Assembly (NCBI RefSeq): GCF_021412625.1
Contig: NZ_JAKCFI010000001.1
Span: 620,001-684,000, forward strand
Length of the DNA stretch: 64,000 nucleotides
Direction: 5' to 3'
Source of the DNA: Myxococcus stipitatus
Lineage (GTDB): Bacteria; Myxococcota; Myxococcia; Myxococcales; Myxococcaceae
Part shown: one piece after another, positions 40,723-50,202 of the stretch
How the letters are laid out: each line of letters opens with the position of its first letter
Position numbering within the stretch: the stretch's first letter is position 1
Program-made: the position numbers and the translations under genes
Notes under the pieces: model-generated
Database searches by the model: none
What the model saw: only the letters and a program-made list of their open reading frames with translations
Told to the model about the DNA's origin: nothing

Positions 40723-41250
40723 TCAGGCCTTCCGGATGAACTCGGAGATGAAGCGGTTGAGCACGGGGACTTCGTTGTCGAGGATCTTCAACCCCTCGCC
40801 CTGGATGATCTTCTCGCCGATGAGGGCCAGCGGCTTCATGAGCAGGGGCAGCTTGAGGGAGATCTCCCCGTCCATGGTCCGCTCCGTCTGGCCGGCGCCC
40901 AGGTCGCGGAAGCGCATGGTGCCGGTGTTCACCAGCATCCGGGAGATGGTGCCGGAGGTGGGGACGTTGGAGAAGGTGAGCTCCTTGCGGCGCTTGTCGT
41001 AGGTGGACGTCTCGATGAAGGCGAACCACTCCGGGGGCACGCGCTTGGGGCCGATGCTCTCGATGACCGGCTTGGGGCGGTAGCGCACGCGCCGGCGCAC
41101 CTTGTCGCCCTCGTCCTTCACCTCCAGGGGCTGGAGCTCCAGCAGGACGCCGTGGTGCTTGAGGAGGAACTCGAAGTACCGCTCGTCGAGGAGCGCGCGC
41201 TCCACCTCGTCCACCGTCCCCTGGATTCGCTGCCTCGTCTCGAACCGCAT
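40723..41250 (-). CDS. DUF2505-like (SRPBCC fold) protein
   Basis: A 175-residue cytoplasmic protein. The layout fits a START/SRPBCC ligand-binding fold: N-strand MRFETRQRIQGTVDEVERALLDERYFEFLL, a middle of strands with KVRRRVRYRPKP, FAFIETSTYDKRRKELTFSN and TMDGEISLKLPLL, and a long C-terminal helix ending RFISEFIRKA. DUF2505 proteins look like this and have no known function. It lies 67 bp downstream, in transcription order, of the membrane peptidase gene. Confidence 0.65.
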   Translation of the reverse strand: MRFETRQRIQGTVDEVERALLDERYFEFLLKHHGVLLELQPLEVKDEGDKVRRRVRYRPKPVIESIGPKRVPPEWFAFIETSTYDKRRKELTFSNVPTSGTISRMLVNTGTMRFRDLGAGQTERTMDGEISLKLPLLMKPLALIGEKIIQGEGLKILDNEVPVLNRFISEFIRKA

Positions 41251-41301
41251 CGGTTCCCTCCGGATGTCCTGGCTCGTCGCCGCTGAGTGTGGGGTGCCTG
41301 C

Positions 41302-41329
41302 CTAGCGGAAAGCTCGGCTAGCGGAAAGC
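41302..41329. repeat. 12-bp tandem duplication at the stop codon of the membrane peptidase gene
   Basis: CTAGCGGAAAGC occurs at 41302-41313 and 41318-41329, a 16-base period. The second copy contains the gene's stop codon (TAG on the minus strand). The period is not a multiple of three. It looks like a small replication-slippage duplication in the 3' flank. Confidence 0.6.
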
Positions 41330-43678
41330 CTGTCGTGGCACGAGGGGCCCCCGGAAGGTCTTCTCCTCGAAATCGCACCGCTCCACCCATTCGAGGGCTG
41401 TCGCCTTGAACGCGGGGCCGAAGTCGGGGAGGACACCGACCTCGTGGCGCACCGCGCCGCAGTCGCCGGCCAGGTAGGAAGCCTCCACTTTCAGACGTTG
41501 GGCCTCGCGGCGCAGCGCGGAGGGGAGCGACTCGTCGGCGAGGGCCCGCTGGAGGTATTCGCTCGCGAGCGCGGGGGCGTTCACCTGTTGCAGCCGGCGT
41601 CCCAGCAGGTAGTTGAGGTAGGGGTCCGAGGGGACGGCTTGCAGGGCGCGCGCGAGCATCAGCAGCCGCAGCTCCTCGCGGGGCGCGAGGAAGTACGCGT
41701 CGATGGGTTCCTTGCGCGCGGTGGACTCCAGGGCGGCCTCCTTCACCTGGGCGGTGCGGGTGAGTTCGGGGGTGGCGTCCAGGGCGAGCACCGCGTCGAG
41801 GTGCCGGCGCGCCTCGGCGGGGCGTTGACGGCGCGACTCCACGTCCGCGCGCGCCATGGCGACCTCCGCCTCGGAGACTCCCTGGCCCTTCACCTTCGAC
41901 GAGAGCTGCTCCAGCACGGCGGTGGCCTCGTCGTAGCGCTCCAGCGCGGAGAGGGCGGCGGCCTCGCCCAGGTGGAAGCCGGGCTCCTCGGGCTGGAGCG
42001 ACGCGGCGCGGGTGTAGCGCTCCAGCGCGTCCGCGGGGTCGGTGGCGAGCGAGGCGCGAGCGGACTCCGTCAGCCGGGCCACCTCGCGGGCGCAGGCGCG
42101 GCTGAAGAGGCTGCCGGCGCGGAAGCGCGCGAAGGCGCGGGCGATGGCGGCCTCGTCCAGGGGCAGGGCGTCCACGAAGTGCTCCCACTCGCCGACGAGC
42201 TCGCCCAGCGGGCGGCCATAGGCCTCGTCGAAGTCGGCGTGCGCGTAGAGGGCGCGCAGCCGGTCCGTGCCGTACGTCTCCGCCAGGTACAGCAGGAAGG
42301 AGCCCGCCACGGTGTACGCGCGCGCGGGCGCGGACTGGTAGAAGCCCTCCGGCCCCATCAGCTTGCGCATGTCCGGCGCCAGCTTCTGTCGGCGCATGCC
42401 CGCGGCCCACTGGTGCAGCGTGAGGTCTCCCTGCGCGGGGCCGTCCGCCGCCACCGCGAAGCCCTCGATGACGCCCATCAACGGCCACAGCCCCAGGTGC
42501 GTGGTGACGCGGAACGGGCCGCTGCCGGCGGGCGCGGCCATGACGTGGGCCAGCTCGTGGTGCAGCGTGGAGTGGGGGAAGGCCTTGTCCTGGATGTGCA
42601 GCTCCAGCCGCCACGGCTTGGCGTACTGCGTGCGTCCGGCGCCGACCAGGCGCTGCTTCTGCTCCTCGTCGCGGTACAGCCAGACGCGGATGCGCTCGGT
42701 GGGGGCCACGCCCAGGAAGCGGTGCACCTGCATCCAGCGGAACTCCATGTCCCGGGCGAGCCGGTCCACGTCCTCGCGGGCCTTGCCCCGGGGGTAGTGC
42801 AGGCGGAAGTGCTCGGTGTCCCGGACGCCGCCCAGCTCGCGCGCGAGGTGGCCGTCCGTCATGCGCGTTCCCAGCTGGGGCCCCCGGGCCTCCAGGAAGG
42901 CGATGGCGACCAGGGGCAGCGCGAGCCCGACCAGCCCCCAGCCGCGCGCGCCCGAGCGCGACAGCCGCCCGGTGCGGGCGTCGAGCAGGGCCGCGGCCAG
43001 GCCGGAGAACACCCACGCCCACAGCAGCGTCTCCAGGCGGAACCAGCCCAGGGCGGGGGTGAGCGCCAGCGCCTCGTCGTACAGGGGGCCGGGCAGGTGG
43101 CCCAGGAAGTGGTTGAAGGCGAAGACCTGGGGGCCCGCGACGATGGGCCACACGGTGGGCACGAGGGAGAGCAGGACCAGCAGCAGGTGCAGCCCCACCC
43201 CCCGGGAGGGGCGCCGGGCCGCGAAGCCGCACAGCACGCCGGAGGCCGACGCGAGGACGGCGGAGGGCAGCGCCAGCATGGGATAGAAGCCCACCAGCTC
43301 GAACGGGTCGCACTCGGTGCGCAGCCAGGCGAACAGGGTGGAGGCCAGCAGGGGGGGCACCAGCGCCGCCACGTTCAGCAGGAGCGCGGCGCCCAGGGCC
43401 CGGGAGGTGGCGCCGCCGGCCCCCTGCGCGCGGGTGGCCCGGGCGGGGCGGGGGTCCTCTCCCAGGAGGATTCGCCGCTCCAGGGCGGCGGCCGCCACGC
43501 CCGTCCCCCCTCCCAGCACCCCCACGGCGACGGCCATGGCCAGCCCCAGCTCGAAGCCGGGGATGCCGAAGAGGGGCAGGAAGACGAGGGCCGAGCCGCC
43601 GGCCGCCAGCAGGAGCAGGATGGCCAGGACGGCCGGGCGACGTGACAGCGCCAGGGCACGGGTGAGGACTTGCTCCAT
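41318..43678 (-). CDS. Multi-pass membrane protein with peptidase-MA (HExxH) domain and TPR tail
   Basis: A 786-residue protein. Start at ATG 43678 (MEQVLTRALALSRRP); the open frame reaches 43756 but crosses into the PilZ promoter region. Residues 1-260 hold about seven hydrophobic helices (AILLLLAAGGSALVFLPLFG first). A gluzincin metallopeptidase domain of the MA type follows, with HHELAH (H374, E375, H378) as zinc-binding helix and GVIEGFAVAADG about 35 residues on as the likely third ligand. After it come helical repeats (about 480-700) of TPR type. The combination is common in myxobacteria but uncharacterised. Peptidase activity is inferred from the motif. Confidence 0.78.
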   Translation of the reverse strand: MEQVLTRALALSRRPAVLAILLLLAAGGSALVFLPLFGIPGFELGLAMAVAVGVLGGGTGVAAAALERRILLGEDPRPARATRAQGAGGATSRALGAALLLNVAALVPPLLASTLFAWLRTECDPFELVGFYPMLALPSAVLASASGVLCGFAARRPSRGVGLHLLLVLLSLVPTVWPIVAGPQVFAFNHFLGHLPGPLYDEALALTPALGWFRLETLLWAWVFSGLAAALLDARTGRLSRSGARGWGLVGLALPLVAIAFLEARGPQLGTRMTDGHLARELGGVRDTEHFRLHYPRGKAREDVDRLARDMEFRWMQVHRFLGVAPTERIRVWLYRDEEQKQRLVGAGRTQYAKPWRLELHIQDKAFPHSTLHHELAHVMAAPAGSGPFRVTTHLGLWPLMGVIEGFAVAADGPAQGDLTLHQWAAGMRRQKLAPDMRKLMGPEGFYQSAPARAYTVAGSFLLYLAETYGTDRLRALYAHADFDEAYGRPLGELVGEWEHFVDALPLDEAAIARAFARFRAGSLFSRACAREVARLTESARASLATDPADALERYTRAASLQPEEPGFHLGEAAALSALERYDEATAVLEQLSSKVKGQGVSEAEVAMARADVESRRQRPAEARRHLDAVLALDATPELTRTAQVKEAALESTARKEPIDAYFLAPREELRLLMLARALQAVPSDPYLNYLLGRRLQQVNAPALASEYLQRALADESLPSALRREAQRLKVEASYLAGDCGAVRHEVGVLPDFGPAFKATALEWVERCDFEEKTFRGPLVPRQAFR

Positions 43679-43687
43679 GGCCTCCCC

Positions 43688-43693
43688 TATACT
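43688..43693 (+). promoter_or_regulatory. Possible -10 element of the PilZ gene
   Basis: TATACT lies 10 bases before the ATG of the PilZ gene inside a 25-bp divergent gap, which would place the transcript start only a few bases before the ATG. No convincing -35 at the right distance. No ribosome site is visible. Confidence 0.35.
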
Positions 43694-43703
43694 CCCGGGC
43701 CGC

Positions 43704-44101
43704 ATGTCCGAACAGAAGACAGGTCCCGAGCACCGCCAGCACGGGCGCGCGCCCATCGAGCTGAAGGTCGACTACAAGAAGCTCAACTCGTTCTTCGCGG
43801 ACTACACGAAGAACATCAGCAAGGGCGGCACCTTCATCAAGACGAAGAAGCCGCTGCCCATCGGCACGCGCTTCCTCTTCAAGTTGACCGTGCCCCACCG
43901 CGAGGCGCCCTTCGAGCTGTTGGGCGAGGTCGTCTGGTCCAAGGCGGACGGAGAGGAGCCCGGCATGGGCATCCGCTTCATCTACAGCAGCGACACGCAG
44001 CGGGTGGAGTTCGAGACCGTGGTGGAGCGGCTGATGTCCGACAGCCTGGGGCCCGAGCTGACCGAGAAGCTGCTCAACAAGCCGCTGCACCCCCAGCACC
44101 C

Positions 44102-44105
<4 letters not shown>
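43704..44105 (+). CDS. PilZ domain c-di-GMP-binding protein
   Basis: A single-domain PilZ protein of 133 residues, of the type repeated many times in Myxococcus (TIGR02266-like). Both ligand motifs are present: RQHGR (R-x3-R) near residue 12 and NISKGG ((D/N)-x-S-x2-G) near residue 38, so it should bind cyclic di-GMP. Start at ATG 43704, only 25 bp from the divergent membrane peptidase gene. Its stop overlaps the next gene (ATGA). Output target unknown. An EAL protein that may degrade the same ligand is encoded about 5 kb away. Confidence 0.9.
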
Positions 44106-44665
<560 letters not shown>

Positions 44666-44680
44666 GGCCGCACCTGTTTC

Positions 44681-44729
44681 CAGTGCGTGACGCCGCGCCG
44701 CCGTGGCGTGATGAAGACGTGACGCACTG
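44681..44729. repeat. Nested inverted repeat between DUF192 and PhoX genes
   Basis: Outer arms CAGTGCGT (44681-44688) and ACGCACTG (44722-44729), inner arms ACGCC (44690-44694) and GGCGT (44705-44709). It may form a branched hairpin after the DUF192 gene (terminator without T-tract) or a control site for the PhoX gene 87 bases on. Confidence 0.45.
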
Positions 44730-44815
44730 AACAAGGCGCTGCCACACAGCCTCCTCAAGATGGGCCCGCGTCCGTGAGCCTCGGTGCCGGACGCACAACC
44801 CCTGGAGGTAGTGCT

Positions 44816-47149
44816 GTGAAGGCTTCTCGTCTGTTGCGGCTCGCGACGAGCACGCTGTTGCTCGGTGGCTCCTTGTCCATCATCGCCTGCGAGGGAGAGC
44901 AGGGCCCTCCCGGTCCACAGGGGCCGGCGGGTGACGACGGGGCGCCGGGCGACGACGGCTCGCAGGGGCCGCGGGGGCCCTCGGGGCCCGGCTCCGAGGG
45001 GCAGCCCGGTCCTGGCGCGGTGACGCGCGCGCCGGGGGTGGAGCAGGGCACGCCGCTGCCGTCGCTCATCGCCGTCACCTTCCGTGGCGACCTGGGGACG
45101 GGGGCCAGCAACCTCGCGGAGTACGTGAAGGCGCGGGTGGACCAGGTGGTCGCGGGTTCGCTGCCCTCGCCGCTGGTGTTCCCGCTGCCGCCCGCCTCGA
45201 CGGACACGGTGCGCACGGTGCCCGGGCTGTACTCCACCACCGTCATCAAGTGGATGGACCCCATCACCTTCAGCAAGGCGGGGCCGCGCTTCGGCGGCAA
45301 CACGGACTACGTCGCGTACTTCGGTGACGGCTGGGCCGCCGAGGGCCGCGCGCCCCAGTACCAGGGCAGCGGCGCGTCGGGCTGGCTGTGGGTCAACCAC
45401 GAGTACCTCTCCGGCACGAAGCCTCGCGCGGGCACGGCGCCCATCGGGCAGCACCTGGACCTGGCGCGCTTCCTGCGCAACACCGGCGCGCTGTCCAACA
45501 CGGTGTCGGACGGGACGACGTGGCGGGACGACGCGCTCGTCACCTACAACCAGGAATGGAAGAAGCAGCTGGGCGGCTCGTGGCTGCGCGTGGTGCAGGA
45601 CCCGGCCACGGGCGAGTGGGCGGTGGACCGCAACTCGGCCAACCTGCGCTACGACGCCTCGAGCGCCACGCTGGCGCGGGTGGTGGGCGTGAGGTTGTCC
45701 GGCCTGGAGCACGACGACGCGGGCGCGCCGCTCCCGGAGGGCGTGGTGCCGGGCACGCACGCGAACTGCTCGGGCGGTCAGACGCCCTGGGGCACCATCT
45801 TCACCGGCGAGGAGAACACGCAGTACGCCTATGGCGACCCGGAGGGGGGCCTGTGGACGGGGAAGAACGACTGGGTCGCTGGCGCGCCCGGCATGGCCCC
45901 CGGCGCGCCGCTGGCGCCCGACTTCTCCGCGCCCACGTCGGGGGACATGATCAGCTCCGACGCCAACTCGTCGCACTTCAAGGACGGGTATGGCTACCTG
46001 ACGGAGATCGACCCGGGGCAGCCGGCGGACCACTGGTACGGCAAGGACGCGACGAAGCCGGGCGTGGGGCACCGCAAGCTGGGCGGCATGGGCCGCGCGC
46101 ACTGGGAGAACGCCACGTTCGTGGTGGACTCGAGCTGGAAGCTGCTCGGGGGCCAGCCCATCGTCATCTACGGCGGCGACGACCGCCGCGGCGGGCGCAT
46201 CTTCAAGTTCGTGACGAGCCGCCCGTACACCGACGGCATGTCCCGCGCGGAGATTCGCGCGCTGCTCGACGAGGGCACGGTCTACGCGGCGCACTTCGCG
46301 GGCCTGGACAACGCCACGGGCGACACACTGGCCGGCGGCGCGGTGCCCACCGAGGCGGCGCCGGGCCAGGGCCGCTGGGTGCGGTTGAGCATCGACAGCT
46401 CCGACGTGGCCCCCAACGCGGAGGCCTTCGGCCAGCCGACGCTGACGGTGGGCGCGGCGCTGCGTGACGCCACCTACAACGCCATTGGCGGCTTCACGGA
46501 CGACGACCAGGTGCGCAAGCTCCTGTGGACGGCGGCGAACAAGGTGGGCGTCATGGAGCTCAACCGCCCCGAGGACCTGGAGTGGAACCCCAAGGACCCC
46601 AGCGGCACGCCGCTGCTCTACGTGGCCTTCACGGAGCACGGCGACCCGACGGCGCTGGACGCGCAGGGCCGCGTGGCGACCGCGACGCGGGACGGGAGCG
46701 GCAACTGGGTGGCCAAGGCGCGCGCCGCCACGGACAACCGGGCGGTCGACAGGGTGGGCTCCATCTTCGCCATCCGCGAGGAGAACCCCGCGGCGCCGGC
46801 CGGCTCCCACGCGTTCCGCTACTTCCGCGTCTGGAAGGGCGAGACGGCGTCGCTGAGCGGGGCGCCGGAGTACTCGGCGGCGAAGCCCGACAACCTCGTC
46901 ATCGACCGCGACGGCGGCGTGTGGTTCGGCACGGACGGCAACTTCGCCGTCAACAAGGTGGCTGACGGCGTCTACTACCTGAACCAGAACCCGGCCCACC
47001 AGGGCAACGCGGCCTACCGTCGCGCCTTCCGGGTGCTGTCCATGCCGAGCGACGCGGAGGCCACCGGCCCCGCGTTCAGCGCGGACATGAAGACGCTCTT
47101 CGTCAGCGTGCAGCACCCGGGCGAGGACAGCTTCAGCGTCTGGCCGTAG
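44816..47149 (+). CDS. PhoX-type (DUF839) lipoprotein with collagen-like linker
   Basis: A 777-residue lipoprotein. Start at GTG 44816, with GGAGG 7 bases upstream, giving signal KASRLLRLATSTLLLGGSLSIIAC (lipobox IIAC). A collagen-like Gly-x-y stretch follows at once (about residues 27-65: GPPGPQGPAGDDGAPGDDG and on), probably a flexible or triple-helical stalk. The rest is the PhoX/DUF839 domain: GWLWVNHEYLSG, CSGGQTPWGTIFTGEEN, and a six-bladed propeller pattern with Asp/Asn-rich loops. PhoX phosphatases use calcium and iron. The phosphatase reaction is inferred from family. A di-haem protein gene follows 23 bases later. Confidence 0.8.
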   Translation: MKASRLLRLATSTLLLGGSLSIIACEGEQGPPGPQGPAGDDGAPGDDGSQGPRGPSGPGSEGQPGPGAVTRAPGVEQGTPLPSLIAVTFRGDLGTGASNLAEYVKARVDQVVAGSLPSPLVFPLPPASTDTVRTVPGLYSTTVIKWMDPITFSKAGPRFGGNTDYVAYFGDGWAAEGRAPQYQGSGASGWLWVNHEYLSGTKPRAGTAPIGQHLDLARFLRNTGALSNTVSDGTTWRDDALVTYNQEWKKQLGGSWLRVVQDPATGEWAVDRNSANLRYDASSATLARVVGVRLSGLEHDDAGAPLPEGVVPGTHANCSGGQTPWGTIFTGEENTQYAYGDPEGGLWTGKNDWVAGAPGMAPGAPLAPDFSAPTSGDMISSDANSSHFKDGYGYLTEIDPGQPADHWYGKDATKPGVGHRKLGGMGRAHWENATFVVDSSWKLLGGQPIVIYGGDDRRGGRIFKFVTSRPYTDGMSRAEIRALLDEGTVYAAHFAGLDNATGDTLAGGAVPTEAAPGQGRWVRLSIDSSDVAPNAEAFGQPTLTVGAALRDATYNAIGGFTDDDQVRKLLWTAANKVGVMELNRPEDLEWNPKDPSGTPLLYVAFTEHGDPTALDAQGRVATATRDGSGNWVAKARAATDNRAVDRVGSIFAIREENPAAPAGSHAFRYFRVWKGETASLSGAPEYSAAKPDNLVIDRDGGVWFGTDGNFAVNKVADGVYYLNQNPAHQGNAAYRRAFRVLSMPSDAEATGPAFSADMKTLFVSVQHPGEDSFSVWP

Positions 47150-47172
47150 GCGGATTCGAAAGGGCATCGCGA

Positions 47173-48837
47173 ATGGCCGCCGTGACGAAGGCAGGCGCGC
47201 GGGGGGCGGTGGTCCTGCTCCTCGCGCTGGGAGGCATGCTCGCATCCGCGGCGGTGTGGAGGACGCACCGTCCGCCGCCCTTGCCGGAGCCGCTCTTCGA
47301 CCCGCTCGCGCAGGCGCTGGCGAGCGGGAGCGGGGTGGCCAACCGCGAGGCCCCCATCCCGTCCATGTGCTACACGAAGACGGAGGGCGTCTCGAACCCC
47401 TGCTGGACGTGTCACACGGGCGGCGTCGGCTTCAACGTGATGGACGACGCGTCGCTCCAGGCCGAATACGCCTTCAGTGACGTGGGGCTGACGAACCACT
47501 GGAGCAACCTCTTCACCGACCGCTCCGCCGCCATGGCGGAGCTGTCCGACGAGGAGGTGCTCCGCTACATCCGCGAGGACAACTACACGCCCCTGCGCCA
47601 CGCGCTGCCGCGTCGCGCGGGGGGCTTCAAGGGCTGGGTGCCGGACCTGGACCTGCCGCGCGGCTTCGACGACGAGGGCTTCGCGCGCGACGGCAGCGGG
47701 TGGCGCGCGGTGCGCTACAAGCCCTTCCTGGGCACGTTCTGGCCGACGAACGGCAGCACGGACGACGTCTTCATCCGGCTGCCGGTGGCGTTCCGCACGG
47801 ACGCGCGGGGCCAGGACTCCCGCGAGGTCTACCGGCTGAACCTCGCCATCCTCGAGGCGGCCATGACGATGGACCCCGGCCTGTCCGAGTTGGCCCGGGC
47901 GCGCCGCCGCGTGGAGCCCGTGGACGAGCGCGTGGGGGGCGTGGACCTGGATGGCGACGGCCAGCTGTCCGCGGGCGTCGAGGTGGTCCGGGGCCTGCCC
48001 GCGACCTACGTCGGCGGCGCGGCCGGCGTGAAGGTGCGCCGGGCGTTCTATCCCCGGGGCGTGGAGTTCCTGCACACCGTGCGGTACGTGGACCCGGACG
48101 CGCCCACGCTGCTGTCGACGCGGATGAAGGAGGTCCGCTACTCGCGCAAGGCGGAGGAGTATTCGAACGAGCAGGTGATGGCGTTCTACGCGGCGGAGCA
48201 GGAGAAGAAGCGGCGCAACCGGCTGCCCTCGTTCCCGGGCACGCCGGAGCTGGGGCTCATCAACGAGTTCGGCTGGCGCCTCCAGGGCTTCATCGAGGAC
48301 GCGCGCGGGCGGCTGCGGCTCCAGACCCTGGAGGAACATGCCTTCTGCATGGGCTGCCACACCAACCTGGGCGTGACGGTGGACCAGACCTTCGGCTTCC
48401 CGCGCAAGCTGCCGGGGCGCGAGGGGTGGCGGCACCAGGACCTGCGCGGCATCCCGGACGTGCCGCAGGCCGGCCACGCCAAGCCGGAGGTGCTCACGTA
48501 CTTCGAGCGGGTGAAGGGCGGCGACGAGTTCCGCGCGAACGACGAGCTGCTCGCGCGCTTCTTCGCGGCGGGTGTCGTGGACGAGGCGGCCGTGCGCCGG
48601 GCCGCGCCGGGCGGAGACCGGGACCTGGCGTGGCTCCTGACGCCGTCACGCGAGCGCGCGCTGGCGCTGGACCGGGCCTACATGGTGCTCGTGCGCGAGC
48701 AGGGCTTCGCGAAGGGGCGGGACACGCTGCTGGCGCCGCCGCGCAACGTGCTGTCCCAGGTGGAGAACGGCTCCACGGACCTCGAGTCCACCGGCCTCGT
48801 CTTCGAGGACGGCCGGCTGCACCTGACCTGGGAGTGA
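47173..48837 (+). CDS. Exported di-haem c-type cytochrome-like protein
   Basis: A 554-residue exported protein with an N-terminal membrane/signal helix (about 11-29, RGAVVLLLALGGMLASAAV). Two haem c attachment sites are visible: CWTCH at residues 77-81 and CMGCH at 392-396. Between them is an EF-hand-like loop (VDLDGDGQLSAGVE), so calcium may be bound too. No known cytochrome family matches along the whole length; it resembles exported di-haem proteins of deltaproteobacteria annotated as hypothetical. Starts 23 bases after the PhoX-type gene and is surely co-transcribed, suggesting an electron or metal role linked to that protein. Confidence 0.72.
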   Translation: MAAVTKAGARGAVVLLLALGGMLASAAVWRTHRPPPLPEPLFDPLAQALASGSGVANREAPIPSMCYTKTEGVSNPCWTCHTGGVGFNVMDDASLQAEYAFSDVGLTNHWSNLFTDRSAAMAELSDEEVLRYIREDNYTPLRHALPRRAGGFKGWVPDLDLPRGFDDEGFARDGSGWRAVRYKPFLGTFWPTNGSTDDVFIRLPVAFRTDARGQDSREVYRLNLAILEAAMTMDPGLSELARARRRVEPVDERVGGVDLDGDGQLSAGVEVVRGLPATYVGGAAGVKVRRAFYPRGVEFLHTVRYVDPDAPTLLSTRMKEVRYSRKAEEYSNEQVMAFYAAEQEKKRRNRLPSFPGTPELGLINEFGWRLQGFIEDARGRLRLQTLEEHAFCMGCHTNLGVTVDQTFGFPRKLPGREGWRHQDLRGIPDVPQAGHAKPEVLTYFERVKGGDEFRANDELLARFFAAGVVDEAAVRRAAPGGDRDLAWLLTPSRERALALDRAYMVLVREQGFAKGRDTLLAPPRNVLSQVENGSTDLESTGLVFEDGRLHLTWE

Positions 48838-48856
48838 GCGACGGCCCGCCGCGGCG

Positions 48857-50068
48857 CTACTTCGTGGGCGCGCGGCCGGCGAGCTCCGTGGAGCGCAGGA
48901 GGATCTGCTTCATCGTCACGGTGCCCAGGAAGTGCCCCTGGTCGTCCGTGACGATGACCGGGTCGTAGATGGCCTCGGCCGCGCGGGTCATGGCCAGCCC
49001 GACCAGGGCCGTCACCGCCATCCGGTCCTCGACGACGAGCGGCTGCAGGTCCATGGGCCGCGCGGCGGAGCCCTCCATCCAGGCGGCGTGGCGCTGGCGC
49101 GTCACCAGCGCCTTGGGGCGCGGACCCTCCAGGAGGACGATGTGGTCCACCTGCGGCGCCTCGCGGAAGATGCGGCCCAGCTGCTCCAGGGGGGCGGTGG
49201 ACTCCGCGCTCGCGCGCCGGATGACGAGCGCGCCCACGCTCGCGTCCCGCTGCTCCTCGTGGAAGTCCAGCGCGCGCATCACCTCGCGGCGCCGCGCCTC
49301 GAAGGCCTCGGTGGGGCGGCCGGGCGACGGGGCCGGACGCGCGAGCAGGTAGCCCTGCGCGGTCCGGATGCCCAGCCGCAGCAGCACCATCATCTCCTCC
49401 CACGTCTCCACGCCCTCGGCGATGAGGATGGCGTCCACGCTGGCGGAGAAGTCCACCAGCGACTTCACCAGGTGCTGCCGGTAGGGATGCAGGTGGACGT
49501 CGCGCACCAGCGCCTGGTCCAGCTTGATGAAGCGCGGCAGGCAGTTGACCAGCGTCACCAGTCCCGAGTGCCCCGCGCCGAAGTCGTCGAGCGCCAGCCC
49601 GAAGCCCTGCGCGGAGACCTCGCGCGTCAGGCGCTGGAGCAGCTGGCCATCCTCGATGACCGCCTTCTCCGTCAGCTCCAGCACCAGGTGCTGCGGCGTC
49701 AGGCCGTGCCGCTCCAGCAGCGCCAGCGTGGAGCCGTCGCCGAAGCGAGGATCACTCAGGACGTCCGGGCTCACGTTGAAGAAGAACGGCGCGCGGCGCT
49801 GCTCCGCGGACAGCGCCGCGATGCAGCGCAGCGCCGAGGTCCAGCACGCGCGCTCCAGCTCCCACGTGTAGCCCGCCAGCCGCGCGTGCGAGAACAGCTC
49901 GAGCGGTGACTCCAGCGAGCCCTGGCCACGGGACAACACCTCGTAGCCGACGACCTCGCCGCTGCGCAGATCCACGATGGGTTGGAAGGCCGAGGTGACC
50001 CCGGGCTCGGTGCCATTCCACAACCAGAGGGGAATCGGGCCAGGTTGTTGGACGAGGGGGCGGGTCAT
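48857..50068 (-). CDS. EAL-domain phosphodiesterase fused to CBS-like domain
   Basis: A 403-residue cytoplasmic protein. EAL domain about residues 20-255: signature EVL (in GYEVLSRGQG) in place of EAL, then FFFNVSP, LVLELTEKA, LALDDFGAGHSG, RFIKLD, LIAEGVET and QGYLLARP. All metal and catalytic residues of active EAL phosphodiesterases that I can pick out are present, so it probably hydrolyses cyclic di-GMP despite the V in the signature. The C-terminal 125 residues resemble a CBS pair (VIVTDDQGHFLGTVTMKQIL), which may bind adenine nucleotides and tune activity. Convergent with the di-haem gene. Confidence 0.85.
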   Translation of the reverse strand: MTRPLVQQPGPIPLWLWNGTEPGVTSAFQPIVDLRSGEVVGYEVLSRGQGSLESPLELFSHARLAGYTWELERACWTSALRCIAALSAEQRRAPFFFNVSPDVLSDPRFGDGSTLALLERHGLTPQHLVLELTEKAVIEDGQLLQRLTREVSAQGFGLALDDFGAGHSGLVTLVNCLPRFIKLDQALVRDVHLHPYRQHLVKSLVDFSASVDAILIAEGVETWEEMMVLLRLGIRTAQGYLLARPAPSPGRPTEAFEARRREVMRALDFHEEQRDASVGALVIRRASAESTAPLEQLGRIFREAPQVDHIVLLEGPRPKALVTRQRHAAWMEGSAARPMDLQPLVVEDRMAVTALVGLAMTRAAEAIYDPVIVTDDQGHFLGTVTMKQILLRSTELAGRAPTK

Positions 50069-50202
50069 GACGTGGCAAATGTTACCTGACGGTACCCACG
50101 TCTACAGTTCATGCCTACTGCTCACCGTAACAACCACTACTCAGCGTGCGGAAAGGCGGCCTGTTGGCTCTCTGACTGTCCGAGATGACTCGAAAATCAG
50201 GC

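Noticed and set aside
50069..50202. Possible c-di-GMP riboswitch before the EAL gene
   Set aside because: The 134-bp gap has a few short dyads (for example TTACC/GGTAA) but none of the conserved GEMM core could be traced, and a near-leaderless TAACAT promoter at 50079-50084 is also possible.
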